64,000 bases of DNA, from the NCBI GenBank assembly GCA_965242975.1, contig CBDETS010000007.1, positions 4,464,001-4,528,000 on the forward strand. Direction: 5' to 3'. Positions 63,089-64,000 of the stretch are shown one piece after another (position 1 is the stretch's first letter; each line of letters begins with the position of its first letter). The notes beneath the pieces were generated by a model. That model ran no database searches and was not told where the DNA came from. It was given only the letters and a program-made list of their open reading frames with translations. This stretch comes from JAPPHA01 sp965242975. Its GTDB lineage: Bacteria; Pseudomonadota; Alphaproteobacteria; Rhodobacterales; Rhodobacteraceae. The position numbers were made by a program, and so were the translations under genes.

Positions 63089-63343
63089 GTTCACGGCGGC
63101 ACGCGACGGATTCGATCACCGCGCCGTTCGAACCGGAGGTGCACGGTAAAAAATGGTGCCCGGCCCCAATGACGGAAGGCGTCGCGCCGACCGAGGTGCA
63201 GGTTTCGCCCTGTGCAGGCCACCCACCGACCTGCTCATTGCGGTGTCCGACTACATGAAGGATTCCCACCGTCCGCGTCACCCAAACCGTGATGCTCATC
63301 CGGTGGGCGGAGTCCGGATCCGCGGCCAGTTCGATGATCCGAC
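63089..63343. other. convergent intergenic stretch
   Basis: Lies between the converging Rieske and RND genes. No strong hairpin and no gene recognised. Confidence 0.4.
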
Positions 63344-64000
63344 CTATTCGTCTGACCGGTTCAGCCGTTCCCTGATCTGTTCGCTCGTTTCCTTGGTCCC
63401 GTCGAGGGCCATCAACAGTGGCGGGAGAAACAGGAAATCCGCCACGAGCGCAACGATGACCGTTATTCCCACGAGCAGGCCGAGCGCCTGATTGGTCGCC
63501 ATCCCCGACGCGCCGAACACCATGAATCCCAGAGCGAACACGATGGTCGTCGCAAACAGTGCCTTGCCTACCGTTCGAAAGGCGGATTGAACGGACTCGG
63601 ACGGCAACAGCCCGTTCTTCCGGGAGTTCACGTACTTGGTCATGAAATGGATCGTGTCGTCGACGATGATGCCGAACGCTATGGCCGTGACGACTGACGC
63701 CGCGACGCCGACCTCTCCAACCACGTACCCCCACAGTCCCATCGCCATGGCGGCCGGAACGAAATTCGGCACCAGGCTGATCAGGCCAAGACGCACGCTT
63801 CTGAAAATCAGGAGCAAGAGCAGCGAGACGATGGCCATCGCCACGATGGTACCGACCAGCATGCCTTGTATGTTCCGTTGTATCGAATTGGCTCCGACGA
63901 CGGCAACGCCGGTTGCGCGGCTTTCCAAACCGGGGGCGTTTTGCCGGAACCAGGCCTGCGCGCGATCGTCGAGATCGATTTTCTCGCGGGTGGACAGGCT
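63344..64000 (-). CDS. RND/MMPL-family lipid exporter, C-terminal part (runs off the window)
   Basis: 219 codons of the C-terminal half, open at the window edge. It reads from SLSTREKIDLDDRAQAWF to GANSIQRNIQGMLVGTIVAM. Membrane segments: VGTIVAMAIVSLLLLLIFRS, LGLISLVPNFVPAAMAMGLW-GYVVGEVGV, then the RND/MMPL motif ASVVTAIAFGIIVDDTIHFM (the Asp-Asp proton relay), ALFATTIVFALGFMVFGASG and VGITVIVALVADFLFLPPLL. It belongs to the group with HpnN (hopanoid transport) and MMPL exporters. No homologous stop or frameshift. Being convergent with the Rieske gene, it might move the modified lipid to the outer membrane; the N-terminal half is needed to decide. Confidence 0.88.
   Translation of the reverse strand, partial: SLSTREKIDLDDRAQAWFRQNAPGLESRATGVAVVGANSIQRNIQGMLVGTIVAMAIVSLLLLLIFRSVRLGLISLVPNFVPAAMAMGLWGYVVGEVGVAASVVTAIAFGIIVDDTIHFMTKYVNSRKNGLLPSESVQSAFRTVGKALFATTIVFALGFMVFGASGMATNQALGLLVGITVIVALVADFLFLPPLLMALDGTKETSEQIRERLNRSDE

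Noticed and set aside
1..64000. All frameshifts as sequencing or assembly error
   Set aside because: Cannot be excluded for single lesions in G or C runs, but in-frame stops (toxin, DruA part, dehalogenase) and clustering in TA and mobile genes, with clean metabolic operons, favour real decay. Read-level data would decide.

Overview
The window is GC-rich DNA from a bacterium that looks like an alphaproteobacterium. The pointers are a TRAP transporter, CoA-linked catabolic operons, an autotransporter-type barrel and LuxR/SRPBCC/ArsR families; this is inferred from gene content, not from a marker gene. No rRNA, tRNA or CRISPR array was seen. Intact, tightly overlapping metabolic operons alternate with stretches full of broken genes, which suggests a genome shedding genes (for instance a host-associated lineage). 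Sequencing error is a weaker explanation, because the metabolic genes read through cleanly.

Layout. 1-1260: ArsR regulator, SRPBCC protein and a broken haloalkane-dehalogenase-like gene. 1791-4669: a RES toxin/antitoxin pair in which the toxin has a stop codon and the antitoxin is split by a 1.4-kb inverted-repeat element carrying only an Rpn/YhgA-type nuclease gene. 5396-10751: a Cache-domain protein, a Gfo/Idh/MocA oxidoreductase and a TRAP transporter (dctM, dctQ, dctP). 11129-13126: an AlbA_2-type ATP-binding regulator and a frameshifted partner. 13313-28508: a catabolic island. It holds an ABC importer without an ATPase gene, an isochorismatase-fold hydrolase, an eight-gene overlapping operon (RidA, HTH protein, ADP-forming acyl-CoA synthetase, aldehyde dehydrogenase, SDR, tautomerase-like protein, enoyl-CoA hydratase, FAD oxidoreductase) and a divergent GcvT/LigM-like gene with an esterase. 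28575-31150: decayed AbiE-type toxin-antitoxin and other remnants. 31194-44097: a LuxR-type regulator and a 3756-residue Calx-beta autotransporter-like protein. 44200-50581: a BNR-repeat protein, SnoaL-like protein, 4-oxalomesaconate tautomerase-like protein and extradiol dioxygenase, with remnants between. 50860-55816: ParDE, a HEPN/MNT pair and a dead DruA(DUF4338)-plus-IS4 transposase unit. 56202-64000: a HIT remnant, then a cytochrome P450 with an N-terminal GPP34-like domain, a sterol-24-C-methyltransferase-like enzyme, an FAD amine-oxidase-like enzyme, a Rieske oxygenase and an RND/MMPL exporter cut by the window edge.

How the genes work together. Three transcription starts in the catabolic region share a tandem TAGTGGG-type site with 11-bp spacing, 27-35 bp upstream of a start codon. 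They precede the isochorismatase/ABC unit, the RidA operon with the divergent LigM-like gene, and the BNR operon. This suggests one regulon for uptake and oxidation of a (probably aromatic or methoxylated) substrate; GalD-like and catechol-2,3-dioxygenase-like enzymes fit the same theme. The most striking part is the right end: a SMT-like methyltransferase, Rieske oxygenase, unusual P450, FAD enzyme and RND pump together resemble a sterol or polycyclic-lipid tailoring and export cluster, which is rare in bacteria.
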